A DNA stretch of 10,660 nucleotides from positions 1-10,660 of the forward strand of contig JAUYMM010000031.1 of assembly GCA_030699485.1 (NCBI GenBank), given 5' to 3'. A program made the translations under genes and the position numbers. Below are positions 5,015 to 10,660 of the stretch, one piece after another (position 1 is the stretch's first letter; every line of letters begins with the position of its first letter). The notes under the pieces are model-generated. The model was not told where the DNA came from. It did no database searches and saw only the letters and a list, made by a program, of their open reading frames with translations. Source of the DNA: Candidatus Woesebacteria bacterium (GTDB lineage: Bacteria > Patescibacteriota > Microgenomatia > UBA8517).

Positions 5015-5901
5015 AAATAATCAGAAAAGGCTTTAAGTTCAGGTGAGGTTCTGGAATTGGGTTCAATTCCGGGACCTTTATTTACTTCAATAATATAATT
5101 TTTGTGTGTACCTTTTTCTATAGCCAAATCAACTCCAGCAACGTCTAACCCAAGTAATTTTGCTGATTTTAAAGCAATTTGATTTGCTTTCTGTGTCGTA
5201 CTATCTAAATTAAGAAAAACAGATGGGCCAGTTAAATCTAGATATTCAACTTTTAAATTATTGTAATTTCTTTTGAATTTTTGTTCTAATACCATAATTT
5301 TTTCTCCCATTATTAGTACTCTATATTCTTTCTCTATATCAATAAACTTTTGAAATATAAATTCTTTGTTAGACTTTTTCAGTAAACTATCAAAGTCTTT
5401 TTCACTTCTTAAAATATAAATACTTTGATTTCTTTGAGACAATATTGCTTTTGCAATTATTGGCAGACCCAAAATCTTAATTATCTTTTTTCTAGAAAAA
5501 GTTATACTTTGTTTAAAACAAAAAATAGTGTGAGGTACAGGTACTCTTTTTATCGCAAGTCTTAGTGTGCTTGAGGCCTTATCCATACTCATCCCAATTT
5601 CTCGAAATGCTGGATCAATAAATTTAATCTTTTTGTAATCTAAATATTTTGATATTGCACCCATATATCTAACATATTTGCCAGCACGACGCACAAAAAC
5701 AAGGTCAAAATTAGTTATATCTGTGTTCTTTACTTTAATTTTTACTTTGCCGGGTTTGATGTTAAAAAATAAATCAGAAAAAGGATGAAGAAATGCTCTG
5801 TATTTATTTTTAGAATTGGCATTCAAGTATCTTACTAACTTTTTTTTGCTAGAACTTTTTGACTCCACCAAAACAAGAATCTTTTTCTTTTTCCTCTGCA
5901 T
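4999..5901 (-). CDS. RimK-like ATP-grasp ligase, paralogue A
   Basis: The 300-aa protein has the RimK-type ATP-grasp layout. A pre-ATP-grasp domain (about 1-110) contains FDLVFVRRAGKYV and FIDPAFREIGMSMDKAS. An ATP-grasp core has the nucleotide-binding Lys in PIIAKAI (about 151), EKEYRVLIMGEK (190-201), D258 in VAGVDLAIE, and the metal-binding Glu/Asn in IIEVNKGPG (E272, N274). Family members join an amino acid or peptide to an acceptor carboxylate using ATP. The substrate cannot be told here. The glycine-rich loop is replaced by ILSQRNQSIY, so activity may be altered. The frame extends upstream 23 codons into a REP palindrome (MQGPTLQ...), so ATG 5901 (MQRKKKKILVLVE) is chosen. TATACT lies 7 nt before it, suggesting a leaderless mRNA. 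It converges on rplL with a 13-nt gap and resembles the ATP-grasp protein at 7869-8696. Confidence 0.8.
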   Translation of the reverse strand: MQRKKKKILVLVESKSSSKKKLVRYLNANSKNKYRAFLHPFSDLFFNIKPGKVKIKVKNTDITNFDLVFVRRAGKYVRYMGAISKYLDYKKIKFIDPAFREIGMSMDKASSTLRLAIKRVPVPHTIFCFKQSITFSRKKIIKILGLPIIAKAILSQRNQSIYILRSEKDFDSLLKKSNKEFIFQKFIDIEKEYRVLIMGEKIMVLEQKFKRNYNNLKVEYLDLTGPSVFLNLDSTTQKANQIALKSAKLLGLDVAGVDLAIEKGTHKNYIIEVNKGPGIEPNSRTSPELKAFSDYLSSIT

Positions 5902-5908
5902 ACCCTGT

Positions 5909-5917
5909 AGTATATCA
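5909..5917 (-). promoter_or_regulatory. Possible extended -10 of ATP-grasp paralogue A
   Basis: On the minus strand TGATATACT reads toward the gene, with TATACT at 5914-5909, only 7 nt from the ATG at 5901. Transcription would start at or next to the start codon. It is the same nonamer as the -10 of the 48-aa gene. No good -35 is seen. Confidence 0.35.
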
Positions 5918-5949
5918 ATAATATACGTAATATACCACATTTCCCAGTA

Positions 5950-5970
5950 TTGCAGGGTCGGACCCTGCAA
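5950..5970. repeat. REP-like palindrome, left copy
   Basis: Two 10-nt arms, TTGCAGGGTC and GACCCTGCAA, are perfect reverse complements around a single G. It lies between the divergent ATP-grasp gene and the REP-associated transposase. An identical copy occurs at 6147-6167. Confidence 0.85.
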
Positions 5971-5984
5971 TGTATAATAAATTC

Positions 5985-6653
5985 ATGCCAGCAAAAAACA
6001 TAGTTAAATTCTACCTCCCAAATTCAATTTACCATATTTATAATCGAGGTATAGAAAAAAGAATAATTTTTCAGGATGAACAAGATTATAAAGTATTTTT
6101 AAATTATCTAAAGGAATATCTCTCCGACCCCGCGTCCACTCCAAAATTGCAGGGTCGGACCCTGCAATTACGTATGAAGAATTATTTCGACGAGATTGAA
6201 TTACTTGCTTTTTGTCTGATGCCTAATCACTTTCACATATTAATAAAGCAAAGAGATAAAAATTCTGTGACAAATTTTACCCGATCATTATTCACTCGAT
6301 ATTCAATGTATTTTAATAAAAAATATAAACGTGTCGGTTCTCTATTTCAAAGTAGATATAAAGCCACAAATGTTATAAACAAGGATTATTTATTAGACAT
6401 ATCTCGATATATACACAAGAATCCTCTAAAATATACTAAAAATTTAGTTGACAGTTACTCATCATATGCTACATATTTAGGTTTAAATAACACTGTTTGG
6501 ATAAACAAAAACGTCGTATTAGATTACTTTAATGTAAGTACATTTATTAAAAGCAAAAATATAAAATCTTATAAAGAGTTTGTTCAAAAATTTAAATATG
6601 TAAATGAAGAGCTAGACCTATCTTCCGATGAACAATCAATCCAAGAAACATAA
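5985..6653 (+). CDS. REP-associated tyrosine transposase (RAYT, IS200/IS605-related HUH family)
   Basis: The 222-aa protein is a Y1 HUH single-strand transposase of the kind that associates with palindromic REP repeats. The N-terminal IYHIYNRGIEKRIIF is the family start. The HUH motif is NHFHILIKQ (H82, H84). The helix TRYSMYFNKKYKRVGSLFQ, with the candidate nucleophile Tyr at 106 or 109, and DISRYIHKNPLK (138-148) complete the domain. A frame start at 5970 lies in the REP repeat; ATG 5985 (MPAKNIVKFY) fits the family. No ribosome binding site is seen. The gene looks intact and is the only plus-strand gene right of 4985. Odd feature: residues 55-61 (LQGRTLQ) are encoded by an exact in-frame copy of the REP palindrome, in a loop between the first helices and the HUH strand. 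Confidence 0.9.
   Translation: MPAKNIVKFYLPNSIYHIYNRGIEKRIIFQDEQDYKVFLNYLKEYLSDPASTPKLQGRTLQLRMKNYFDEIELLAFCLMPNHFHILIKQRDKNSVTNFTRSLFTRYSMYFNKKYKRVGSLFQSRYKATNVINKDYLLDISRYIHKNPLKYTKNLVDSYSSYATYLGLNNTVWINKNVVLDYFNVSTFIKSKNIKSYKEFVQKFKYVNEELDLSSDEQSIQET
6147..6167. repeat. REP-like palindrome inside the transposase gene
   Basis: Identical over 21 bases to the copy at 5950-5970. It begins exactly at a codon boundary and is 7 codons long, so it adds seven residues without breaking the frame. The bases just upstream (6121-6140) are also more GC-rich than the rest of the gene. Confidence 0.9.
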
Positions 6654-6674
6654 TTACAGGGTCAGATCATGCGA
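6654..6674. repeat. Degenerate REP-like copy, right of the transposase gene
   Basis: TTACAGGGTCAGATCATGCG followed by A aligns with the palindrome with several changes, mostly in the second arm, so the hairpin is weakened. It starts directly after the transposase stop. Like the left copy it is followed by ATG-T, in a similar context. Confidence 0.6.
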
Positions 6675-6688
6675 TGTTATCTGAATAT

Positions 6689-7273
6689 TTATTCATCTTC
6701 GACAGCAGATTTTAACCAATCCCAAAAATCAGGTAAAAAACCTGGAGGTAATTCACCTATTCTAATTGGATCGTCTGATGCAGGAGTTTCAATTTTTTCC
6801 CTCTCATCGTCTCTATGTTCTTGCCATAATTTACCGTTTTTGAGTCTTACTTCCGTATATTTCCTGAAGTCATCTTCGGATAATACACCGTAGGCAAATG
6901 CACTAAGTTGATGAAAGAAATCATACATGCCTTTACCTTTAATTCCAGACTTGAGACCTTTGGGTAAAGGTCTATTTTCTGGTACTTTTTCATAATCAGC
7001 TATCCACTCTTCTTTCCAAACTTCAAAATCTTCTAATCTTTCTTTAGTCCACACGGCTTCCATCCCTCTCTTTGACGCTCCACGCATATATTCTGCTAAC
7101 GATTTTTCTTCTGTTTCATCAATTTCCATGGCACCATACAATCCATCTAACACGATATTAAGTTTAGTTGGGTCAATAACGCCAACCTTACTTGATTGAT
7201 CCATTTTCTGAAACCAGTCAGTTACGATTTCAAGAATTTCTTTTTCTTCAAAAATGTGTTTTTCAACATTCAT
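6689..7273 (-). CDS. Hypothetical acidic protein, 194 aa
   Basis: I do not recognise this family. The protein is acidic and rich in Glu, Asp, Lys and Trp, with no signal peptide or membrane segment, so it is probably a soluble, mainly helical cytoplasmic protein. Visible segments are an N-terminal helix (EKEILEIVTDWFQKMDQSS), a central Trp-rich charged stretch (WTKERLEDFEVWKEEW), GMYDFFHQLSAFAYGVLSEDD, and a C-terminal PPGFLPDFWDWLKSAVEDE. It starts at ATG 7273, 12 nt after the methyltransferase stop on the same strand, so it is probably last in that operon. TATAAT at 7295-7290 could also give it its own short-leader transcript. No ribosome binding site is visible. Its codon choice is slightly more GC-rich than the upstream genes. 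Confidence 0.7.
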   Translation of the reverse strand: MNVEKHIFEEKEILEIVTDWFQKMDQSSKVGVIDPTKLNIVLDGLYGAMEIDETEEKSLAEYMRGASKRGMEAVWTKERLEDFEVWKEEWIADYEKVPENRPLPKGLKSGIKGKGMYDFFHQLSAFAYGVLSEDDFRKYTEVRLKNGKLWQEHRDDEREKIETPASDDPIRIGELPPGFLPDFWDWLKSAVEDE

Positions 7274-7285
7274 ATCTGTATTATT

Positions 7286-7903
7286 TTATATTATACTACT
7301 TTTTACTTTGTACATGAATATTGTAAAGTCGGTTGGGTGGTAATTTTGGCGTAGGATCACACGACGAGATAAAATCATACAATATTTTAATATTTCTAAA
7401 CTATCTGAATAATAGATATTGTTTTCTTTACTATTCTTAAGAGGAGGATGGCCACCTGACATGTTAAAAGCTAATACATTAGTCGTATGAAGAAACATTG
7501 TTTTTATAGCATTTTCTCTAAAAAGTCTATTTTCTTTTTCTGTTCCGAAGTTACTATTTAACGCACCTGAACAAATTATAGTGTTGTACCTTTCGCCTTT
7601 TGGATGGTTAAAATAATCTGCTGTTTCAAGATCAAGGCTCGGGTAAATTTTCTTTCCGTTTTCAATAAATTCTGGCATAATATCGACGCCTTTATATGTT
7701 ACATTTTTATACCTTTTTGCTAAGAAGTTGCCTAATTCTCCAAATCCACAACCAACATCAAGAACATTTTTGTTATCAAAATCAATCTCCGCCCAAAACT
7801 GGCGAAACCTTTGGTGTGCCGCCCCTTTGCTTTTCCATTGCAAACTCTTATGGCTCACTCCAAAATCTTTAAATTTGTTTCGATAAATATTTAATGATTT
7901 CAT
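7286..7903 (-). CDS. Class I SAM-dependent methyltransferase
   Basis: The 205-aa protein has a Rossmann-fold SAM-binding motif I, NVLDVGCGFGELGNFLAKR (46-64), and the acidic residue after strand 2 in YKGVDIMPEFI (D74). A strand-4 region follows, RYNTIICSGALNSNF (105-119). It transfers a methyl group from S-adenosylmethionine. The acceptor cannot be read from the sequence. A TTG at 7912 would add three residues; ATG 7903 (MKSLNIYRNKF) is preferred. GGAG lies upstream at 7919-7916. It overlaps the 3' end of the ATP-grasp gene by 35 nt and is followed 12 nt later by the unknown 194-aa gene, so co-transcription and a shared pathway with the ATP-grasp ligases are likely. Confidence 0.82.
   Translation of the reverse strand: MKSLNIYRNKFKDFGVSHKSLQWKSKGAAHQRFRQFWAEIDFDNKNVLDVGCGFGELGNFLAKRYKNVTYKGVDIMPEFIENGKKIYPSLDLETADYFNHPKGERYNTIICSGALNSNFGTEKENRLFRENAIKTMFLHTTNVLAFNMSGGHPPLKNSKENNIYYSDSLEILKYCMILSRRVILRQNYHPTDFTIFMYKVKSSII
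7290..7295 (-). promoter_or_regulatory. Possible -10 box before the 194-aa gene
   Basis: A perfect TATAAT on the minus strand, 16 nt upstream of the ATG, lies in the last codons of the methyltransferase gene. No convincing -35 is found, so an internal promoter is only possible. Confidence 0.25.
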
Positions 7904-8696
7904 CTTCGACAATTACTCCACAATATTTATTAATAAGCTTCCATGCTGGAGCTGCATTTGCTTCTATCACATATTTTTCATTTGTTTTACTGTCTACTAA
8001 AATATCAATTCCACAGATATCTAAGTCAACTGTTTTAGCCGACTCTAGGGCAAGTTTTTGTATATCTTCCGGAATTATTTTTAATGTTTCTTTTGTTTCG
8101 TCTTTGTTCCATTTAGTTTGTCTAGCAATTGCCCCGATCGCTTTATCACCTACCACCAATACTCTAATTCTTCTAGCATTTGCAATTAATTCTTGAATAA
8201 AATATAGTTTATTATTGTCGATCTTTGATCGTAAAAGTTCCAACTCTTTTAAATTATTAACTAACCACACTTCTCTTGATTTTTGTCCTGTTGTTGATTT
8301 GACTATGTATGGAAAATCTATCCCATCAAATGAACCAAAGACTGTTTTTGGTATAGGAATTCCCTTCTCCTGTAATTTTCTCATCTCTAAAGCTTTCCCC
8401 AAGGAAATAGGAAGAAGATGGGCTGTTTCATACATTCTGTCTACAATCTGTATTCCATTTTGTTTTGCATAATCAACAACTAAAGTTGCAATTTCTAAGC
8501 TTTTCCCAACCATTCGAAAGTAGATAAGTTTGTATGTTTTTAAGTCATTATTCTTAAACCTTATGGCGAAGCTGGATTTCAAATCTTTTGAGCCTGAATC
8601 AAAATTTATATCAGCAAAGGAACCTTTGTCTACTAAGTCAGAAAATCCATCAAGTTTGGATACATTTCCAGATGTAAGTATTAATATTTTATGCAT
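7869..8696 (-). CDS. RimK-like ATP-grasp ligase, paralogue B
   Basis: The 275-aa protein has the same architecture as the ATP-grasp protein at 4999-5901: a pre-ATP-grasp domain with KLIYFRMVGKSLEIATLVVD (55-74), then the nucleotide-binding Lys in FPYIVKSTTGQKSREVW (K133). FIQELIANARRIRVLVVGDK (166-185) follows, then D231 in ICGIDILVD and the metal-binding Glu/Asn in YVIEANAAPAW (E245, N247). The fold predicts ATP-dependent formation of an amide or peptide bond; the substrates are unknown. The glycine loop is again degenerate, with only one Gly (G137). ATG 8696 has GGTGA (8709-8705) at 8-nt spacing. It starts 8 nt after the ligase-protease fusion and overlaps the methyltransferase, so it is part of that operon. 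Confidence 0.85.
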   Translation of the reverse strand: MHKILILTSGNVSKLDGFSDLVDKGSFADINFDSGSKDLKSSFAIRFKNNDLKTYKLIYFRMVGKSLEIATLVVDYAKQNGIQIVDRMYETAHLLPISLGKALEMRKLQEKGIPIPKTVFGSFDGIDFPYIVKSTTGQKSREVWLVNNLKELELLRSKIDNNKLYFIQELIANARRIRVLVVGDKAIGAIARQTKWNKDETKETLKIIPEDIQKLALESAKTVDLDICGIDILVDSKTNEKYVIEANAAPAWKLINKYCGVIVEDEIIKYLSKQI

Positions 8697-8704
8697 GTTT
8701 CACA

Positions 8705-10018
8705 TCACCATTTTGCTTTTACTAAGTTATCTTTATCTATTGTAGGGCTTATGAGGAATCCTTGCAAATCTATCCTACCTATTAAAAACTGATATCTTAG
8801 TAATTTTCTGTCAGATACTGTTGCACGAGTTATTATTTTTCTACCTGAAAGATAAAATGTTATAGCGATCAAGGGCCTTTCTTCCTCACCCAAGGATGAT
8901 AATTTTTTCCTAGTTGCTATAATTTTGTTCTTTTTTAAAAGTCCAAGTTTTCTTGCCAAACTAATATCTATTGTAGAACTCCATGCACCTGTATCTATTT
9001 TAGCTAATATTTGATTTTGTTTAGCGTTAGCATCAACTATCCCAACTTCCTCAATGGCTTTTATTGTCTTAATATCGTCATTATTTTTTACTCTATTTAC
9101 AAATTTACCTGCAAACAAGGCCTTTGCAATTTTGACTCCATGTTCTGCCGTCATAACTTGTATATCATCGACTCTCTCTAGTCTTCTTTTTAAACCCTCC
9201 ATATTCGCAAGTTGAATTGAAAGCCCTGGTTGTGCGTTTAATTCAATTATTTGTGGCCCTTTTTCAGGATGTAAAACAATATCTACTCCAGCATAAACCA
9301 GTCCTGAAGCTATTTGTCCTGTTACTGATATCTCTAAAATTTTGTTCCAATAGGGTATCTTAATTCCTCGTAACTTTCTAGAAGTACCAGGTTTTAGAGC
9401 TATTTCTTTGTTGTTTAATATGGCTTTAGTTGTAATTCCTGAAGCAATATCAATACCAAGTCCTAGCGCTCCTTGGTGAAGATTTGCCCTACCTCCACTT
9501 TCCTTTGTGGGAAGACGTAGCATTGCCATTACTGGAATTTTATTAAAAACAATGACACGAATATCAGGTGTTCCACGAAATGCATATTTTCTAAATGCTG
9601 GATGTCTTCCTACATATTCTTGGATAAAAGCGCTATCCGGTTCATTACCCATTGAAAAAGCACCCTCAAGAATATCTAAGGTATGTAGCTTTAAATCTTC
9701 AATCGTAATTTTTTTCTTTGACGACGTAAGCCACACATTATCAGAAATTCTTTTTTTGACTACTATAATTCCTTCGCCACCAAGTCCACGGGAAGGCTTG
9801 AGTGCAAAAGCATCAGGTAGGTCAGACCATTTAAAATCAAAAACATCAAATGCCTTGGTAAACTTTTTAAATATTATTGGATGAGGAACATTTGCATGCC
9901 TTAAAACTCTATCAGTTTGGAGTTTTGAATCAGCAATTTTTTTAGCAGCACGACTGTTGTATTTTCCAGTAAACAAAACCCCCCTAGCATTAAGTCCTAA
10001 AATTGATGAGCTTTTCAT
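8705..10018 (-). CDS. RimK-related ATP-grasp ligase fused to a RimB-like retropepsin-type protease domain
   Basis: The first ~310 of 437 residues match the alpha-L-glutamate ligase-related ATP-grasp family: N-terminal LGLNARGVLFTGKYNSR, an intact glycine loop FALKPSRGLGGEGIIVV (K74, G78-G83), ITIEDLKLHTLDILEG, TPDIRVIVFNKIPVMAMLRL (R154), GGRANLHQGALGLGID, and the metal site IIELNAQPGL (E259, N261). The C-terminal domain (about 330-437) is of the RimB / so-called ATP-dependent zinc protease family, a retropepsin-like fold: ILAKIDTGAWSSTIDIS with the aspartic-protease DTGA at 342-345, then TVSDRK and FLIGRIDLQGFLISP. In proteobacteria these are usually separate genes beside a 7TM protein. Here they share one chain. 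The ATG overlaps the 7TM gene stop (ATGA), implying translational coupling. Inference: a ligase/peptidase pair acting on a peptide-like product at or near the membrane. Confidence 0.88.
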   Translation of the reverse strand: MKSSSILGLNARGVLFTGKYNSRAAKKIADSKLQTDRVLRHANVPHPIIFKKFTKAFDVFDFKWSDLPDAFALKPSRGLGGEGIIVVKKRISDNVWLTSSKKKITIEDLKLHTLDILEGAFSMGNEPDSAFIQEYVGRHPAFRKYAFRGTPDIRVIVFNKIPVMAMLRLPTKESGGRANLHQGALGLGIDIASGITTKAILNNKEIALKPGTSRKLRGIKIPYWNKILEISVTGQIASGLVYAGVDIVLHPEKGPQIIELNAQPGLSIQLANMEGLKRRLERVDDIQVMTAEHGVKIAKALFAGKFVNRVKNNDDIKTIKAIEEVGIVDANAKQNQILAKIDTGAWSSTIDISLARKLGLLKKNKIIATRKKLSSLGEEERPLIAITFYLSGRKIITRATVSDRKLLRYQFLIGRIDLQGFLISPTIDKDNLVKAKW

Positions 10019-10660
10019 TTGCTATTAATGAGTTTTCTAAACCTGTAATATTCTGTAAATCTTAAACCAAGATATTTACCCAAGATAACATTTATTACTA
10101 AAGTTGTAAATAAACTTATCTCAGGATTATTTAACACCATTTTTTGAAACGGCACATAAGTTAAAAGAAGGTATGAAACAAGGGCTAGTATTAAAGTTTG
10201 ATAAGTTAACCCAATAGCGGTCTTGACTGACTTTCCAAGTTGAATCTTTGTAAAATCCTCAACCAATAAAGTTAGTATTAAAACAGGAAAAATAGAAACG
10301 TTTATATTTGTTGTAAAAATAATTCCCAAAACACCAAATGACACAAACCATAAAATAAGTGCCATTCTTGGTAAATATTGAAGTTTTAATTTAAGTTTTC
10401 TGGTAATGAGCCTTACTACTGTAGATATTGCAACAATTACCAAAAATAAAAGTATTCCTAAAATTGGACCAATAGCTACAAAGGTAACAGCTAAAGCAGC
10501 AGGTAAAAATATACCAAAACCACGAATTCCAATAATTTGACGGATTCCTGCAATAACTGTGGCCACAATTGGCAGTAATAATAGTAGTACTATCGTATTT
10601 TCAGGCACACCTGAAGCTATCGAAGATTCAATAGCATGTCTAACAAAGAAAATATCCATA
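10015..10660 (-). CDS. 7-TM membrane protein of the inactive-transglutaminase/7TM type, partial
   Basis: The visible 214 residues end in KLINSK at a stop overlapping the next gene by 4 nt. The 5' part runs off the window: the ATG at 10659 is at the very edge and is probably internal. About seven hydrophobic spans can be read, near residues 22-40, 46-60, 62-83, 97-115, 118-137, 145-170 and 182-197. Conserved-looking links are ENTIVLLLLLPIVATVIAG, GIRGFGIFLPAAL and FTEYYRFRKLI. This resembles the 7TM domain found C-terminal to an inactive transglutaminase domain and encoded next to RimK-related ligases. The extracytoplasmic transglutaminase-like part would lie beyond the right edge. Inference: it anchors or signals for the ligase-protease encoded just downstream. 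Confidence 0.75.
   Translation of the reverse strand, partial: MDIFFVRHAIESSIASGVPENTIVLLLLLPIVATVIAGIRQIIGIRGFGIFLPAALAVTFVAIGPILGILLFLVIVAISTVVRLITRKLKLKLQYLPRMALILWFVSFGVLGIIFTTNINVSIFPVLILTLLVEDFTKIQLGKSVKTAIGLTYQTLILALVSYLLLTYVPFQKMVLNNPEISLFTTLVINVILGKYLGLRFTEYYRFRKLINSK

Noticed and set aside
5046..5070. T-arm-like GGGTTCAATTCC suggesting a tRNA or attachment site
   Set aside because: It codes for the conserved GPGIEPNSR region of the ATP-grasp protein, and no other tRNA arms are found around it.
5902..5970. 23-codon upstream extension of ATP-grasp paralogue A
   Set aside because: It is encoded by the REP palindrome (MQGPTLQ) and promoter-like AT-rich DNA; the conserved protein begins MQRKKKKILVLVE.
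9507..9884. 125-aa plus-strand frame inside the ligase-protease gene, and similar frames at 7894-8745
   Set aside because: These are shadows of conserved minus-strand ATP-grasp genes and have no initiation signals.
1..10660. CRISPR array, rRNA gene or plasmid-type origin
   Set aside because: No regularly spaced repeats, no rRNA-like conserved stretch and no iteron cluster are visible; the only repeats are the REP copies, the 14-bp pair and the hairpins listed.

Overview
The window looks like a piece of a small, AT-rich bacterial genome, most plausibly a Patescibacteria/CPR lineage (Microgenomates-like). This is inference from gene content and style, not a phylogeny. The signs are tightly packed overlapping genes, a transcription/ribosomal operon headed by bS21 rather than by rpmG and not followed by rpoBC, an odd ribosomal protein L1, a REP-associated tyrosine transposase, and several RimK-like ATP-grasp genes.

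Layout. Positions 1-32 look like the 3' end of a tRNA cut by the window edge. They are followed by a large imperfect hairpin (47-135) that contains a possible terminator. Positions 152-737 hold two short divergent genes of unknown function: an 84-aa protein on the minus strand and a 48-aa Lys-rich protein on the plus strand. They share overlapping promoters and each has a strong ribosome binding site. A second long hairpin (747-828) separates them from a minus-strand GDP-mannose 4,6-dehydratase gene (833-1834). Positions 1835-1934 form a divergent control region with two perfect dyads. From 1935 to 4985 runs one compact plus-strand operon: rpsU-secE-nusG-rplK-rplA-rplJ-rplL. Strong Shine-Dalgarno sequences are seen only before rpsU and rplL. 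There is no room for the classical L1 or L10 autoregulatory leaders.

From 4999 to the right edge nearly everything is on the minus strand. Read in the direction of transcription (right to left), the order is: a 7-TM membrane protein of the inactive-transglutaminase/7TM type (cut by the edge), a RimK-related ligase fused to a RimB-like retropepsin domain, a RimK-like ATP-grasp protein, a class I SAM methyltransferase, and an unknown acidic 194-aa protein. These five are joined by short overlaps or gaps of 12 nt or less and probably form one operon. Beyond them lie a plus-strand REP-associated transposase, with REP-like palindromes before, inside and after its gene, and then a second RimK-like ATP-grasp paralogue that converges on rplL.

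The ligase + protease + 7TM set is a known conserved amidoligase-type association whose substrate I cannot name. The unusual points here are the fusion of ligase and protease in one chain, the two extra ATP-grasp paralogues with degenerate glycine loops, and the linked methyltransferase. This is the best candidate in the window for an undescribed peptide- or protein-modification system.
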